Source: an uncultured Candidatus Melainabacteria bacterium (GTDB lineage Bacteria > Cyanobacteriota > Vampirovibrionia > Gastranaerophilales > Gastranaerophilaceae). Taken from it: DNA of 64,000 bases. The stretch covers positions 248,001-312,000 of the forward strand of contig CATLFB010000002.1 in NCBI GenBank assembly GCA_949927415.1. Reading direction: 5' to 3'. The notes below the pieces were generated by a model. The model was given only the letters and a program-made list of their open reading frames with translations. It did not search any database and was not told the origin of the DNA. Positions 24,383 through 33,271 of the stretch are shown in pieces; within the stretch, counting starts at the first letter, position 1, and each line of letters starts with the position of its first letter. A program made the position numbers and the translations under genes.

Positions 24383-24877
24383 ATGTACAGAATCGGTCAA
24401 GGATACGACATTCATACACTCACAAGCGGCCGCGATTTAATTATCGGCGGGGTAAAGATTACGCATGAAAAAGGCTTGATGGGGCATTCCGATGCGGATG
24501 TTTTAATCCATGCAATAATTGATGCGCTTTTAGGTGCGCTTGCCATGAGCGATATCGGAACGCTTTTCCCCGACACCGACAACAAGTACAAAAACGCTGA
24601 CAGCACGCTTCTTTTGAAATCTGTTTACGAAAAAATCAAAGAGCAAAATTTCGAAATTGTTAATCTCGATAGCACAATCATCGCGCAGGAGCCGAAAATG
24701 ATGCCATATATTCCGAAAATGCGTGAAATTCTCGCGAATGTTCTCTCTATTGCTCCGCAAAACATTAGCATTAAAGCCAAAACAAATGAAAAAATGGATG
24801 CAGTCGGCCAAAAACTGGCAATCGAAGCGCATTCGGTGGTTCTGGTCAGAAAAATTCAAAGCGCAAATATAGATTAA
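24383..24877 (+). CDS. ispF: 2-C-methyl-D-erythritol 2,4-cyclodiphosphate synthase
   Basis: IspF forms the cyclodiphosphate of the MEP pathway to isoprenoids. At 164 aa it has normal size. GYDIHTL near residue 7 and GHSDADVLIHAIIDALLGA near 33 hold the metal ligands. They are followed by GTLFPDTD and the C-terminal KTNEKMDAVG. GGAG lies 7 nt before the ATG at 24383; a longer frame from 24341 runs without such a signal. The stop overlaps the convergent dciA-like gene by 4 nt. Confidence 0.95.
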   Translation: MYRIGQGYDIHTLTSGRDLIIGGVKITHEKGLMGHSDADVLIHAIIDALLGALAMSDIGTLFPDTDNKYKNADSTLLLKSVYEKIKEQNFEIVNLDSTIIAQEPKMMPYIPKMREILANVLSIAPQNISIKAKTNEKMDAVGQKLAIEAHSVVLVRKIQSANID

Positions 24878-25215
24878 TCAGCCGCCCCGTCGTTAACCCA
24901 TTTTTTCGGGTCAAAACGCAAATCCTTAACATTTAGTTTTAAAGATTCAAGATATGGTTTGAATTTTACCAGAAGTTGTGTCTTTTTCAGCATTAATTCC
25001 TGCGCGACAATTCCGTTTTCGCACGCAATCACCATAACACCACCCCCGAGCATTGAATAGGGACGCGATTTCTGCGCAAATTTTGCGCCCGCAATTTTTC
25101 CCCAAAAGCGGTACAAATTATTTCTTGTAATTGCTTTTCTGATTTCTTTCTGCTCGAGCATTTTTGAAATAATGCTGTCTGTGCCGACAAAATCAGTGTA
25201 GAGAATTTCTTTCAT
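24874..25215 (-). CDS. dciA: DUF721 / DciA-like protein
   Basis: DciA is the replicative-helicase loading partner found in bacteria without DnaC or DnaI. This 113-aa protein has the family pattern: an N-terminal helical part with LYRFWGKIAGAKFAQKSRPYS, then GGGVMVIACENGIVAQELMLKK and a final VKDLRFDP. AAGGA precedes the ATG by about 7 nt. Its 3' end overlaps ispF. The assignment is by pattern, since DUF721 members vary widely. Confidence 0.75.
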   Translation of the reverse strand: MKEILYTDFVGTDSIISKMLEQKEIRKAITRNNLYRFWGKIAGAKFAQKSRPYSMLGGGVMVIACENGIVAQELMLKKTQLLVKFKPYLESLKLNVKDLRFDPKKWVNDGAAD

Positions 25216-25297
25216 CAGGAGTCCTTTTTAATGCGAAATGCCCTTGCGACGTGCAGTGAGCCGCGGGTGCTTAATATTTTGTTCCTGTCCTTTTTTG

Positions 25298-25312
25298 TGA
25301 TATCATAAAGGA
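25298..25312 (+). promoter_or_regulatory. Leaderless extended -10 promoter of nrnA
   Basis: TGATATCAT (25298-25306) is followed by exactly 6 nt and ATG. The AAGGA between them is too close to the start to serve as a ribosome-binding site. Confidence 0.55.
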
Positions 25313-26278
25313 ATGGAATGTTCACAATTAAATGATATCATAAAGTCTTCAAAAAACATACTTGTAATATCTCACATAAACCCTGACGGCGATACTTTAG
25401 GCTCAATTTGCGCGATGTTTGGCGCAATCAAGGATAATTTTCATAAAGAATGCGACCTTTTGTGCGTTTCAAAGGTTCCGAAAACTTTTGAGTATCTTGC
25501 GAATGTTTCCCGAATCAAAACGCTTGAAAATATTGACACATCGCGCGAATATGACCTTGTCATAAACGTTGATGTTGCGGCAATTGACAGAATCGGCGAG
25601 GCTAAAATCCTCTTTGATAAAGGAAAATTCAAAGTAAATCTTGACCACCATAAAACCAACAGAGGTTATGCGGATTTGAATATAATTAATCCGGAGGCAA
25701 GTTCGACGGGCGAACTTTTATGCGAAATCTTCAAAAGTTGCGGCTGGAAAATTTCAACAGAAACTGCAGTTTGCCTTTACACCGCAATCCTTACTGATAC
25801 GGGTTCATTCAAGTACGACAACACTTCTGCTGCGGCTCTGAAAGCGGCGTCTGACATGGTTGCGCTTGGCGTTCGGCCTGCTGATATTTATAAAAAAGTT
25901 TACGAATCTTCTTCTAAAAATCATGTTTTGTTTCAGGCGTATTGCATAAGCAAGGCCGAGTTTTTCGAAAACGACAAAATTGTTTGCACAACGGTTTACA
26001 AAAAAGATATCGAGAAATTTAAGGCGCCGGAAGACTGTACGGAAGGTTTGTGCGAAAAACTCCGCGCAATTGTAACGACAGAAGTTGCTTTTATTGTGAA
26101 AGAATTGGGGCCGACATTAAGTAAAATTTCAATGCGCAGCAAAAATGTTGATGTTGCCGAGATTTGCGAAGTTTTCGCAGGCGGCGGCCACAAGCTTGCG
26201 GCAGGCTGCGTTATCAAAGCCGGCGTGAAGGATGCTGTTAAGAAAATTCTTGCTGAAATCAGAAAAAGAGAGATTTAA
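25313..26278 (+). CDS. nrnA: DHH-family oligoribonuclease / pAp phosphatase NrnA
   Basis: NrnA degrades nano-RNA and dephosphorylates 3'-phosphoadenosine 5'-phosphate. The 321-aa product has the SHINPDGDTLGS motif near residue 18, an NVDVAAIDRIG segment, the DHH signature in NLDHHKTNRGY and an AILTDTGSFKYD motif. The C-terminal DHHA1 domain ends in GGGHKLAAGCVI. The next gene begins 3 nt after the stop, so the two form an operon. Confidence 0.93.
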   Translation: MECSQLNDIIKSSKNILVISHINPDGDTLGSICAMFGAIKDNFHKECDLLCVSKVPKTFEYLANVSRIKTLENIDTSREYDLVINVDVAAIDRIGEAKILFDKGKFKVNLDHHKTNRGYADLNIINPEASSTGELLCEIFKSCGWKISTETAVCLYTAILTDTGSFKYDNTSAAALKAASDMVALGVRPADIYKKVYESSSKNHVLFQAYCISKAEFFENDKIVCTTVYKKDIEKFKAPEDCTEGLCEKLRAIVTTEVAFIVKELGPTLSKISMRSKNVDVAEICEVFAGGGHKLAAGCVIKAGVKDAVKKILAEIRKREI

Positions 26279-26280
26279 CC

Positions 26281-27180
26281 ATGGTTTTGAAACCTTTTGT
26301 AAGAGGAATAAAACGATTAATAATTTCTGTAATCAAGAACGATTTTTTCGGAATGGCGGCCGAAATGGGCTTTATGATGGTAATCGGAATTTTTCCGTTT
26401 ATGCTTTTTTTGATGGCGGTGTTCGGCTGGATGGGAAACAAGTCGTATATGGATCCAGTTTTGATGTTTTTGTCGACTGTGATGCCTGAACAGTCGATGG
26501 ATTTGATTCTTACGGTGTTGTCGGAGGTTATGATTTTCAATCAGGGAAAACTTATGGCGGCAATCGGGATTATCGTGACGCTTGTTTTGTCGACAAATGC
26601 TATTGCTGTTGTTCTGAAGGGGTTGAACCGTGCGTACAAGGTTGAAGAAACCAGAAGTTTCATTTACACGAGAATTCTTTCGCTGATAATGGTTTTTGTG
26701 AACACGATGGTCATGTTTTTGACAATAAACCTTATTATCTTTGGAAAAGTTATCATAAATTTTTTAATCAATCATTTGCATCTTTCAAACGGGGTTGCGA
26801 TAACACTTTTGACAATGCGCTGGCCGCTGGCGTTTTTGGCGTTGTATGTGATGGCGTTTTTGAGTTATTATATACTGCCTGATTTACGCGGAAACGAAAA
26901 ATTCAAGCGTGCGAGCGCTCTTCCGGGGACCTTCTTTTTCTGTTCTTTCTGGCTGTTAGGCTCATGGGGGTTTTCTGTTTATGTGAACAATCTAAAAACT
27001 TACAACATGGTTTACGGCACAATCGGGGCGTTTGCGGTTTTGATGGTCTGGCTTTATTACACGTCAATTTTGATACTTATCGGGGGCGAAATAAATTCGC
27101 AAGTTTATAACAGGCTTTCTGCAAAAGCCGAAGAAATCAAGTCTGATTTTGCAAAACTCAAAGCCCCGAAAGAAGATTAA
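26281..27180 (+). CDS. YihY/BrkB-family membrane protein
   Basis: A 299-aa integral membrane protein with six predicted helices, the pattern of the YihY/BrkB (formerly RNase BN) family. The signature FFGMAAEMGFMMVIGIFPFML near residue 20 and the C-terminal YGTIGAFAVLMVWLYYTSILILIGGEIN are both clear. Family function is unsettled. The ATG follows the nrnA stop by 3 nt and its ribosome-binding site (AGAG) lies inside nrnA, so the genes are coupled. Confidence 0.88.
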   Translation: MVLKPFVRGIKRLIISVIKNDFFGMAAEMGFMMVIGIFPFMLFLMAVFGWMGNKSYMDPVLMFLSTVMPEQSMDLILTVLSEVMIFNQGKLMAAIGIIVTLVLSTNAIAVVLKGLNRAYKVEETRSFIYTRILSLIMVFVNTMVMFLTINLIIFGKVIINFLINHLHLSNGVAITLLTMRWPLAFLALYVMAFLSYYILPDLRGNEKFKRASALPGTFFFCSFWLLGSWGFSVYVNNLKTYNMVYGTIGAFAVLMVWLYYTSILILIGGEINSQVYNRLSAKAEEIKSDFAKLKAPKED

Positions 27181-27222
27181 TCTCTTTAATTTACGGATTT
27201 TGTGCCGCGGCGTGAGAAGATT

Positions 27223-27549
27223 TTAATAAGTAAAATATTTATCGAAATCCACATCGTCAAAACAACATAGCAGTTTAAAGATTTCGTTTTGTTCATCCAT
27301 GCGCTGGAAGTTGTAATTGTCAAACTTCCACAACTTCGGGTTAATCCCTTTGACCTGCACGATTCCGGCATCTTTCAGTATAATCAGCTTTTTCTTGACT
27401 GTTTCAAGCGGCAATTCGACCATTTTCGCAAGTTCAACTGCTGTCACGCCTTCTTCTTTAGAGCCTTTTTCGGGCGTCATAAACATTAGTTCAAGCCCGA
27501 CTGCGCGCAGTTCTTTATCTTCTTTTTCAGGTAAATAATCATCATACAT
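27223..27549 (-). CDS. Winged-helix-like small regulator
   Basis: A 108-aa protein. Its centre (about 34-80) reads as a winged helix-turn-helix: GVTAVELAKMVELPLETVKKKL for the helices, and DAGIVQVKGINPKLWKFDNYNF for the wing. The N-terminus is acidic and the C-terminus aromatic. Family unknown; a DNA-binding role is likely. The ATG lies exactly 6 nt after TGGTAAAAT, so the mRNA is probably leaderless. Confidence 0.65.
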   Translation of the reverse strand: MYDDYLPEKEDKELRAVGLELMFMTPEKGSKEEGVTAVELAKMVELPLETVKKKLIILKDAGIVQVKGINPKLWKFDNYNFQRMDEQNEIFKLLCCFDDVDFDKYFTY

Positions 27550-27564
27550 ATCTACATTTTACCA
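27550..27564 (-). promoter_or_regulatory. Leaderless extended -10 promoter of the winged-helix gene
   Basis: On the minus strand TGGTAAAAT ends 6 nt before the ATG at 27549. Confidence 0.55.
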
Positions 27565-27592
27565 GAAAATGCGCAGGTTTTGCAAATATATT

Positions 27593-27624
27593 AAAAGGCG
27601 CCAAAGGCCAAAGCCTTCGGCGCC
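27593..27624 (-). terminator. Terminator of the rubrerythrin gene
   Basis: GGCGCC pairs with GGCGCC around an inner AGGC/GCC(T/U)-type stem, and four T follow on the minus strand. Confidence 0.8.
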
Positions 27625-27644
27625 TAAATTTGTCTCATTTTCCG

Positions 27645-28184
27645 TTATGAAAAATATCTTTTCAAAAGTCCGTCAAAACCTTTTCCATGACGAGCTTCGT
27701 CTTTTGCCATTTCATGAACTGTGTCATGAATTGCGTCATAACCCAATTCTTTTGCGCGTTTTGCAATAGCCAATTTGCCTTCGCATGCACCATGTTCTGC
27801 TTCTGCACGAAGTTCAAGGTTTTTCTTTGTTGAATCTGTTACAACTTCACCAAGCAGTTCTGCGAATTTTGCAGCATGTTCAGCTTCTTCAAATGCGTAT
27901 CTTTTGTAAGCTTCCGCAACTTCCGGATATCCTTCTCTTTCGGCTACTCTTGCCATTGCAAGGTACATTCCGACTTCTGTGCATTCGCCTGCAAAGTTTG
28001 CTCTCAAACCTTCCAAAACTTCTTTATCTTCAACTTTGCCGTCGCCTACATTGTGTTCGCAAGCATAAACTTTTGCGCCGCCGCCGATTTCTTTGAACGT
28101 TGTTGCGCCGCAAAGAGGGCATCTTTCAGGTGCAGTTTCTGCTTCTGTTGACCAACCGCAAACCGTACATACATATTTTGCCAT
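27645..28184 (-). CDS. Rubrerythrin (reverse-order type)
   Basis: A 179-aa peroxide-reducing protein of anaerobes. An N-terminal rubredoxin-like domain (CTVCGW and CPLCGA) is followed by the ferritin-like diiron domain. Its Glu/His ligands are in [38 protein letters not shown] and [12 protein letters not shown]. The rubredoxin-first order is that of reverse rubrerythrin. It should defend against hydrogen peroxide or oxygen using electrons from NAD(P)H-dependent partners. AAGGTGG precedes the ATG by about 5 nt. It is monocistronic. Confidence 0.92.
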   Translation of the reverse strand: MAKYVCTVCGWSTEAETAPERCPLCGATTFKEIGGGAKVYACEHNVGDGKVEDKEVLEGLRANFAGECTEVGMYLAMARVAEREGYPEVAEAYKRYAFEEAEHAAKFAELLGEVVTDSTKKNLELRAEAEHGACEGKLAIAKRAKELGYDAIHDTVHEMAKDEARHGKGFDGLLKRYFS

Positions 28185-28458
28185 TTTCTACCACCTTTCT
28201 TAAATCTCGTAAGTGTATTATCTTTTTACTTTTTTAATATACATCATAAAAAAGATTTTGTAAAGTAGGAATTATTATCAGTTTTTAGATTCTCAAAAAT
28301 TGAGTCTCCGATTGGAGAATATTGTTTTTTGTAAACTTTTGTTAATATCGTAGCAAAATAATTTATTTAGATGAGTTAATATACCATTAAATCATCTATA
28401 CTCAAGAAAACACGTAGAATAAGCATGCCTTGTGTGGGGTGCAGCGAGGGTAGAAACT

Positions 28459-28815
28459 ATGGTCGATAACAGGTCAGCAGGATTTTTCGGGATTGGCGGT
28501 TCTTTTAATTTCAAGAGCGGCGACATCTCGGGTACCGCTGCAAGAACCCAGGATGATAAAATGGGGCAGGGCAGTGAATACTTCGCTCAGCAAAAACGCG
28601 AGGAAGAAGAGCAGGAACGTGAATCCGAAAGATACATGGACAGAAGCGCTGTTCTTCGTGCTACGCTCAATTCGCTTGCGATGATGAACGTTGCAAATGT
28701 TATAAACTCAAAGAAAAAACAGCTTATTCTTGACGAAAAAAACAAACATAATCAGCAAAATAAACAAAAAAAAGATGAACGCGAGGACGATATTGAAGAA
28801 TCGTCGAATGAGTAA
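28459..28815 (+). CDS. Unrecognised 118-aa charged protein
   Basis: I do not recognise this protein. The first third is Gly/Ser/Phe-rich (FFGIGGSFNFKSGDISGT). The rest is a very charged helix (KREEEEQERESERYMDR) with a short apolar part in the middle (LRATLNSLAMMNVANVIN) and a Lys/Asn/Gln/Glu-rich tail. I start it at the ATG at 28459 with GAGGG 9 nt before it, not at the upstream in-frame codon at 28432. A 7-bp inverted repeat (TAGATGA/TCATCTA, 28368-28398) lies in its upstream region. It may belong to the same loosely related group as the genes at 28902 and 29584. Confidence 0.6.
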   Translation: MVDNRSAGFFGIGGSFNFKSGDISGTAARTQDDKMGQGSEYFAQQKREEEEQERESERYMDRSAVLRATLNSLAMMNVANVINSKKKQLILDEKNKHNQQNKQKKDEREDDIEESSNE

Positions 28816-28901
28816 AACTTAACTTTATAAGTTTTGTTTGAATATTTTTTACTCATTTAAAAATTTGATTTAAAGGATAATCATACTCAAAAAGCCTGTT
28901 G

Positions 28902-29408
28902 TTAGCCGAAAATGCTTTTGGGCTCTTCTTTCTTTTCGCCTTTTTTGGAATTTTCCATCAACATTTCGCCATGATAAAAAGGATTTGAACCGTTTTTATC
29001 TTTGCTGGTGCTGTTGCTGATGATACTGTTGAATGCCGGAGCCGGCTGGGGTTTTGTGTCTGTATTGACTTCGTTGATTGCAATTGTCATTTTGCCTTCA
29101 ACGTTTTTTGAAACATTTTGTGCGGCTTGCGTGTTAAGAAACAGAATTGCTTTCTGCGCGGTTTCGCTAAGCTGAATATTCAACCCGCTGTTGTTGAGCG
29201 CAATTTGTGCGGCTGTTTTTGTGTCAACTTTTCCGCTGTACAAATCAACGCCGATTTCTGTCGCTTTCAAAACATTGCCAAAGGAATTGTTTACATTATA
29301 TTGGCTGTTTTTTGCCTCAGCCCTTTTAAGAATTTCAGCTGAAACTTCTTTGAGAACAGATGCGTCAATGCCAAGTTTATAATTTGTATTGTAAACATTT
29401 AGAGCCAT
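28902..29408 (-). CDS. Unrecognised 168-aa protein
   Basis: I do not recognise this protein. It is soluble, Asn/Ser/Ala-rich and helical in the first 100 residues (SVLKEVSAEILKRAEAK, TKTAAQIALNNSGL, TAQKAILFLNTQAAQN). The last 60 residues are low-complexity and Lys/Glu/Pro-rich. It is transcribed away from the gene at 29584, with which it shares a gene-free AT-rich gap. No clear Shine-Dalgarno precedes the ATG. Confidence 0.6.
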   Translation of the reverse strand: MALNVYNTNYKLGIDASVLKEVSAEILKRAEAKNSQYNVNNSFGNVLKATEIGVDLYSGKVDTKTAAQIALNNSGLNIQLSETAQKAILFLNTQAAQNVSKNVEGKMTIAINEVNTDTKPQPAPAFNSIISNSTSKDKNGSNPFYHGEMLMENSKKGEKKEEPKSIFG

Positions 29409-29531
29409 TGCTTTAGTATCCCTTGTTAATTTCCTTGAGATATATGTCGGCTGAATTGCGCGTAAACTTTAGAATTGTTAGATTGTTTTGTAATATATCT
29501 TTACAAAAAGCAAAAAACATGGCAATAATTC

Positions 29532-29569
29532 GGGAATAATATTTTTAATATATATACGAGATATATAAC
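29532..29569 (+). promoter_or_regulatory. AT-rich shared-type upstream box of the 29584 gene
   Basis: GGGAATAATATTTTTAATAT followed by a TATATACGAGATATATAA block resembles the regions ahead of the 49554 and 55452 genes, suggesting a common promoter class. Confidence 0.35.
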
Positions 29570-29583
29570 AAGAGAGTAAATTT

Positions 29584-30102
29584 ATGAGTTTAGAAAGCAT
29601 AAATAACATTTTAGGACACGTCAATGCCTGGATGGGCAGTGCGGCAAACGCAATTGATGAGAAAAACAAGGGCGTTGATACCGGTACTGCGATTTTCAAT
29701 TTTGGCCGTCATGCGATGAACGGAACCATCAGAAACATAGCGGCGCATGATATATATGAGCGCACTGGCGGAGACTATTGGGGCGGAAGTTACCTCGGAC
29801 ATATAGCGAATGCGGCGGCAGGCTATGGTACGGATGAAGCAGATAAACAGGGTATGAAAAACATGTTTGGCGCCTCAATGCTTTCTTCCATGAATCCGTT
29901 CGGATATAGTTTTGGAATGAGTCCTTTTGGTTACAGCACATTTGGCGGCGGAATGTATCCGATGGGGTATCCGGGCTTTGCCGGCGGATATATGGGAATG
30001 CCGATGGGCGGAATGATGCCGATGGGTCCGACTTCTTATACAGAAATCAATATCACAACAAACGGCTGTCATCACAGGCCTCACAGAAGTTTCTTATGCT
30101 AA
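29584..30102 (+). CDS. Unrecognised 172-aa protein with Gly/Met/Tyr/Pro-rich tail
   Basis: I do not recognise this protein. Residues 1-95 look like a globular, helical part (LGHVNAWMGSAANAIDEK). Residues 96-155 are a low-complexity tail of short FGYS, FGGGMYPMGYPG and MGMPMGGMMP-type repeats. The end is His/Cys-containing (NGCHHRPHRSFLC), which could bind metal. GAGAG precedes the ATG. No secretion signal or membrane helix is seen. Tails of this type often drive self-assembly, but that is only an inference. Confidence 0.65.
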   Translation: MSLESINNILGHVNAWMGSAANAIDEKNKGVDTGTAIFNFGRHAMNGTIRNIAAHDIYERTGGDYWGGSYLGHIANAAAGYGTDEADKQGMKNMFGASMLSSMNPFGYSFGMSPFGYSTFGGGMYPMGYPGFAGGYMGMPMGGMMPMGPTSYTEINITTNGCHHRPHRSFLC

Positions 30103-30170
30103 TTGGATTTACGAGTGATTTATACGATTAAAGTCTGACGGATTTTGATTTTCGGGAATTTCCTGAAAAC

Positions 30171-31412
30171 TTAATCCGCCAGATTTTTCCAATCTTTTGA
30201 AACTTTGTCCAGAACTTCTTTTGTGGCTGCTTTGTCAAGAAGAATTTCTTGGACTGCGGAATTTATAAGATTATTTACATCTTTTTGGTTGCGTTCGCTT
30301 CTTAATGCCGGTTGGATTTTGTTAAGCTGGCTTGCGCTGATTACACGGGCTTTGGCCATCAAATCTTTCTCATCATATTTTGTGTAGAAATCGTTTTTCA
30401 AAGCTTTTTTGTTTGTTGCGATGACGTTTGTAAGATGCGCAAGTGCAAGCTGGTTTTCTTCATTTGTCAAAAACAGCGCAAATTTCAACGCCTCATCTTT
30501 GTTTTTGGCGCGAAGAGGGATTACAAAATTCATCAGCGAAAAATCATTCTGGCCCATCTCTCCGGTCAATTGCGATGCAACGTCAGTGTTTTCGTAAGTT
30601 TTTGGTGCGTTTTCCTGAATCTGATTGAGGAAATTTGCCCCTGCCTGAAAAAGTACGACGTTTTCAGACATGTATTTTTCCAGCGCCTCGCGATGGGTTT
30701 GGGTGATGCTTTCTTTGGGAATCAGGTTGTTCTGATAAAGTTCTTTGAAAAGCCCGAAAACTTCTGCAGATTTTTCTGAATTGATTGTTTCGTAAGAATT
30801 TATGCCGTATTTGTTCAAAATTTTCAGCATGGTGTCGTTTTCGGTGATGTTCGGCAGGAATATATAAGCTTTTGTTTTATCTCTGACGATTGGGGCTGCG
30901 GCTTTTAGTTCAAAGTAAGTTTTCGGAACAGAAATGCCGGATTTTTGAACCAGATTTTTGTTATAAATTGTGACGGCGGATGTCGCGTACCACGGGATTG
31001 AGTAAAGTTTTCCGTTATATTTTAGCGAGTCGATAATTTCGTCATTAAAATCGAGTGTCGATTCTGCCGGAATTTCAAAAAGCGTTCCTTTTTGCGCGAG
31101 TGTTGCCGAGAAATCCGGATTGAGGTTAATCAAGTCCGGCGGATTGTCGCTCATAACAGAGGCAAGCGTGCGTTTTTCGCCTTCTGAAAACGGAACGTCA
31201 ATCCATTTGATTTTTATGTCGGGATTTTGGGTCTCGAATTCAGAGATAACGCCGTTCATATAATCCGAAAAGTCACTCATCTGAAGGGTCCAGAAAATGA
31301 CTTCATGAATGTTTTCGCTGACGTTTTTCTTTCTGCCGCAGGGTGCGCTCAGCAGGACTGCAATTATTATTATGAGGATAAGAAAAAATTTTTTTAAAAG
31401 ATGTTTTTTCAT
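30171..31412 (-). CDS. ABC transporter substrate-binding lipoprotein-like (family 1)
   Basis: A 413-aa extracellular solute-binding protein of the sugar or oligosaccharide type. It has a strongly hydrophobic signal (FFLILIIIIAVLLSA), a Cys at about residue 25, and the VIFWTLQM, FETQNPDIKIKWIDVPFSE and NPPDLINLNPDFS segments typical of the family. The hinge-region NITENDTM and C-terminal AVQEILLDKAATKEVLDK also fit. The residue before Cys is Pro (SAPC), so the lipobox is atypical. No permease or ATPase gene adjoins it. AAGG precedes the ATG. It is an orphan component or the permease lies elsewhere. Confidence 0.85.
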   Translation of the reverse strand: MKKHLLKKFFLILIIIIAVLLSAPCGRKKNVSENIHEVIFWTLQMSDFSDYMNGVISEFETQNPDIKIKWIDVPFSEGEKRTLASVMSDNPPDLINLNPDFSATLAQKGTLFEIPAESTLDFNDEIIDSLKYNGKLYSIPWYATSAVTIYNKNLVQKSGISVPKTYFELKAAAPIVRDKTKAYIFLPNITENDTMLKILNKYGINSYETINSEKSAEVFGLFKELYQNNLIPKESITQTHREALEKYMSENVVLFQAGANFLNQIQENAPKTYENTDVASQLTGEMGQNDFSLMNFVIPLRAKNKDEALKFALFLTNEENQLALAHLTNVIATNKKALKNDFYTKYDEKDLMAKARVISASQLNKIQPALRSERNQKDVNNLINSAVQEILLDKAATKEVLDKVSKDWKNLAD

Positions 31413-31519
31413 TTTTACCTTTCAGAAGTTTTGGATGCGGTTTGGTTGTTTTTCCGTCAAATATTTTCCGCTAATTCAAGGTTCGCTATGTTCACTTTAA
31501 CCTAATAATTTCATTAGCG

Positions 31520-31960
31520 CAATGTCTTAAATTTTAACTTCTGTGACTAATTTTTTCACAAGCGGCTTTCATCTAATCCCGTTCCGATGTTCCTACGGAC
31601 GTAGTACCTCACCCGAATTTCTAAACTCGCGCGGGGCGCTCGTTAAGAAATTCTGCCCTCTCCTCTACCAGGAGAGGGGTTTGTGACGATTTTCGTGGGA
31701 GGTTGCGGGTTTCGCAAGAAGATGACGGTCGTTCCACGCACCCTGTCCTAATTGTGGACTTCAAGCGCCTAATTCTTGTAAAAGCGCCTTTCGCCTCATT
31801 CAGTTCCAATACTTATGGATTATTGCTCCACGCTCCGCAGTCATTCGCTCTATTTTGCTTCCGCAAAATTGCCGCTCATTATGCTCCGCGCTCCTTCGAG
31901 TTCCGCTCCGTCTCCGCGCTGAGCGCGCTCCGACTTCGCTTCACTCTACGCAAAATCCAT
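31520..31960. repeat. Composite intergenic repeat, locus 3
   Basis: A decayed unit (31535-31600) precedes a CCTACGGACGTAGTACC box, the ACCTCACCCGAATTTCTA block and the hairpin CCCTCTCCT/AGGAGAGGG (31656-31678). A second unit runs from about 31720 to 31810 (CTAATTGTGGACTT, AAGCGCCTAATTC, AAAAGCGC). It ends in a CGCTCCGC/TCTACGCAAAATCCA tail at the rarA promoter. The 31413-31974 stretch has no other gene. Confidence 0.75.
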
Positions 31961-31974
31961 GCTACAATTATACT
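31960..31974 (+). promoter_or_regulatory. Leaderless extended -10 promoter of rarA
   Basis: TGCTACAAT (31960-31968), 6 nt, then ATG. It lies directly at the end of repeat locus 3, whose CTACGCAAAATCCA tail it continues. Confidence 0.6.
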
Positions 31975-33204
31975 ATGAACAATCTTTTTACGGAACTCGA
32001 AAATCAAAATAAACAAATCCCGCTCGCCGAAACTCTTCGCCCGAAAACCCTCGAAGAATTCCTCGGCCAAAGTAATGTCGTCTCTCCTAACAGCCCCATT
32101 CTTAATCTCCTCAAGACAAACAGGCTGTTTTCAATTATCCTTTGGGGCACGCCAGGCTGCGGAAAAACAACTCTCGCCCGCCTGATTGCCACAAAAACCA
32201 ATGCGAATTTTATAGAGATTTCTGCCGTAACCTCCGGCGTCAAAGATATTAAAGAGGCCGTTGAAAGCGCAAAAAACGCTCTTCGAAGCGGCTCAAAAAC
32301 CATTCTGTTTATCGACGAAATTCACCGCTATTCAAAAATCCAGCAAGATGCGCTCCTTCCACATCTTGAAAACGGAACCTTATTCCTCATAGGCTCGACT
32401 ACCGAAAACCCTTCTTTTCAGGTGGTTCCGGCGCTTTTGTCAAGATTGCAGGTTATAAGGCTCAATTCCATAGACGATGAGAGCATGAAATCTATTATCA
32501 AAAAAGGTTTTGCCTATCTTGCCAAAAATTACACTGCAATGGATTGCGAAAGCGGAGTTTTGGATTTTATTGTAAACCTTGCAAGAGGTGATGCGCGTTA
32601 TGCGCTTAATGTCGTGGAAAATGCATATTTCGCAAGCGATTTGAAAGACAACCGCCGAAATCTTACGGTTTCAATTATCGAAGAAATCTGCCAGAAACGC
32701 AACACAAGATATTCTCAGCAGGAGCATTACGACTGCGCATCAGCCTTTCAGAAAAGTTTGCGCGGGTCTGACCCTGATGCGGCGATTTATTATCTTGCCA
32801 AAATGATTGCGGCCGGCGAAGACCCGCGATTTATTGCAAGGCGTTTGATTGTTTGCGCGGCGGAAGATGTCGGGCTTGCGGATCCGAATGCGATGAATAT
32901 CGCTGTAAATGCATACAAAGCTGTCGAACTTCTGGGGCTTCCGGAAGGCCGGATTCCGCTTGCGCTTGCCGTAATTTATGTTGCTAAAGCGCCTAAAAGC
33001 AACAAGGCCATTTGCGCAATTGATGCGGCGCTTTCTGATATTGAGCATGGAAAAGATTTTCCGCCGCCGATGCATTTGAAGGATGCGCATTACAAAGATG
33101 CGAAAAATTACGGGTTCGGAATCGGTTACGTTTACAGCCATGATGCGCCTGATGTTTATCAACAGTTTTTGCCGGACGAACTTCGCAACAGAAAATATTT
33201 ATAA
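31975..33204 (+). CDS. rarA: Replication-associated recombination protein A (RarA/MgsA)
   Basis: RarA is an AAA+ ATPase acting at stalled replication forks. The 409-aa product has Walker A (GTPGCGKTT near residue 58), Walker B (LFIDEIHRYSK), sensor 1 (LIGSTTENPSF), the arginine-finger region (ALLSRLQVIRL) and the C-terminal MgsA domain (KMIAAGEDPRFIARRLIVCAAEDVGLADPNA, then YGFGIGYVYSHD). The frame is open upstream into the repeat but begins properly at 31975, where the promoter dictates the start. It is probably translated from a leaderless mRNA. Confidence 0.95.
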   Translation: MNNLFTELENQNKQIPLAETLRPKTLEEFLGQSNVVSPNSPILNLLKTNRLFSIILWGTPGCGKTTLARLIATKTNANFIEISAVTSGVKDIKEAVESAKNALRSGSKTILFIDEIHRYSKIQQDALLPHLENGTLFLIGSTTENPSFQVVPALLSRLQVIRLNSIDDESMKSIIKKGFAYLAKNYTAMDCESGVLDFIVNLARGDARYALNVVENAYFASDLKDNRRNLTVSIIEEICQKRNTRYSQQEHYDCASAFQKSLRGSDPDAAIYYLAKMIAAGEDPRFIARRLIVCAAEDVGLADPNAMNIAVNAYKAVELLGLPEGRIPLALAVIYVAKAPKSNKAICAIDAALSDIEHGKDFPPPMHLKDAHYKDAKNYGFGIGYVYSHDAPDVYQQFLPDELRNRKYL

Positions 33205-33271
33205 ATTGTTGCAAATCTTGAAAAATTATATATAATAAAGATGGTATTAATTGTATAAAAAGGAGTCTAAA

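Noticed and set aside
31855-31974. An N-terminal extension of rarA into the repeat
   Set aside because: The sequence is repeat DNA, and a leaderless promoter places the start at 31975.
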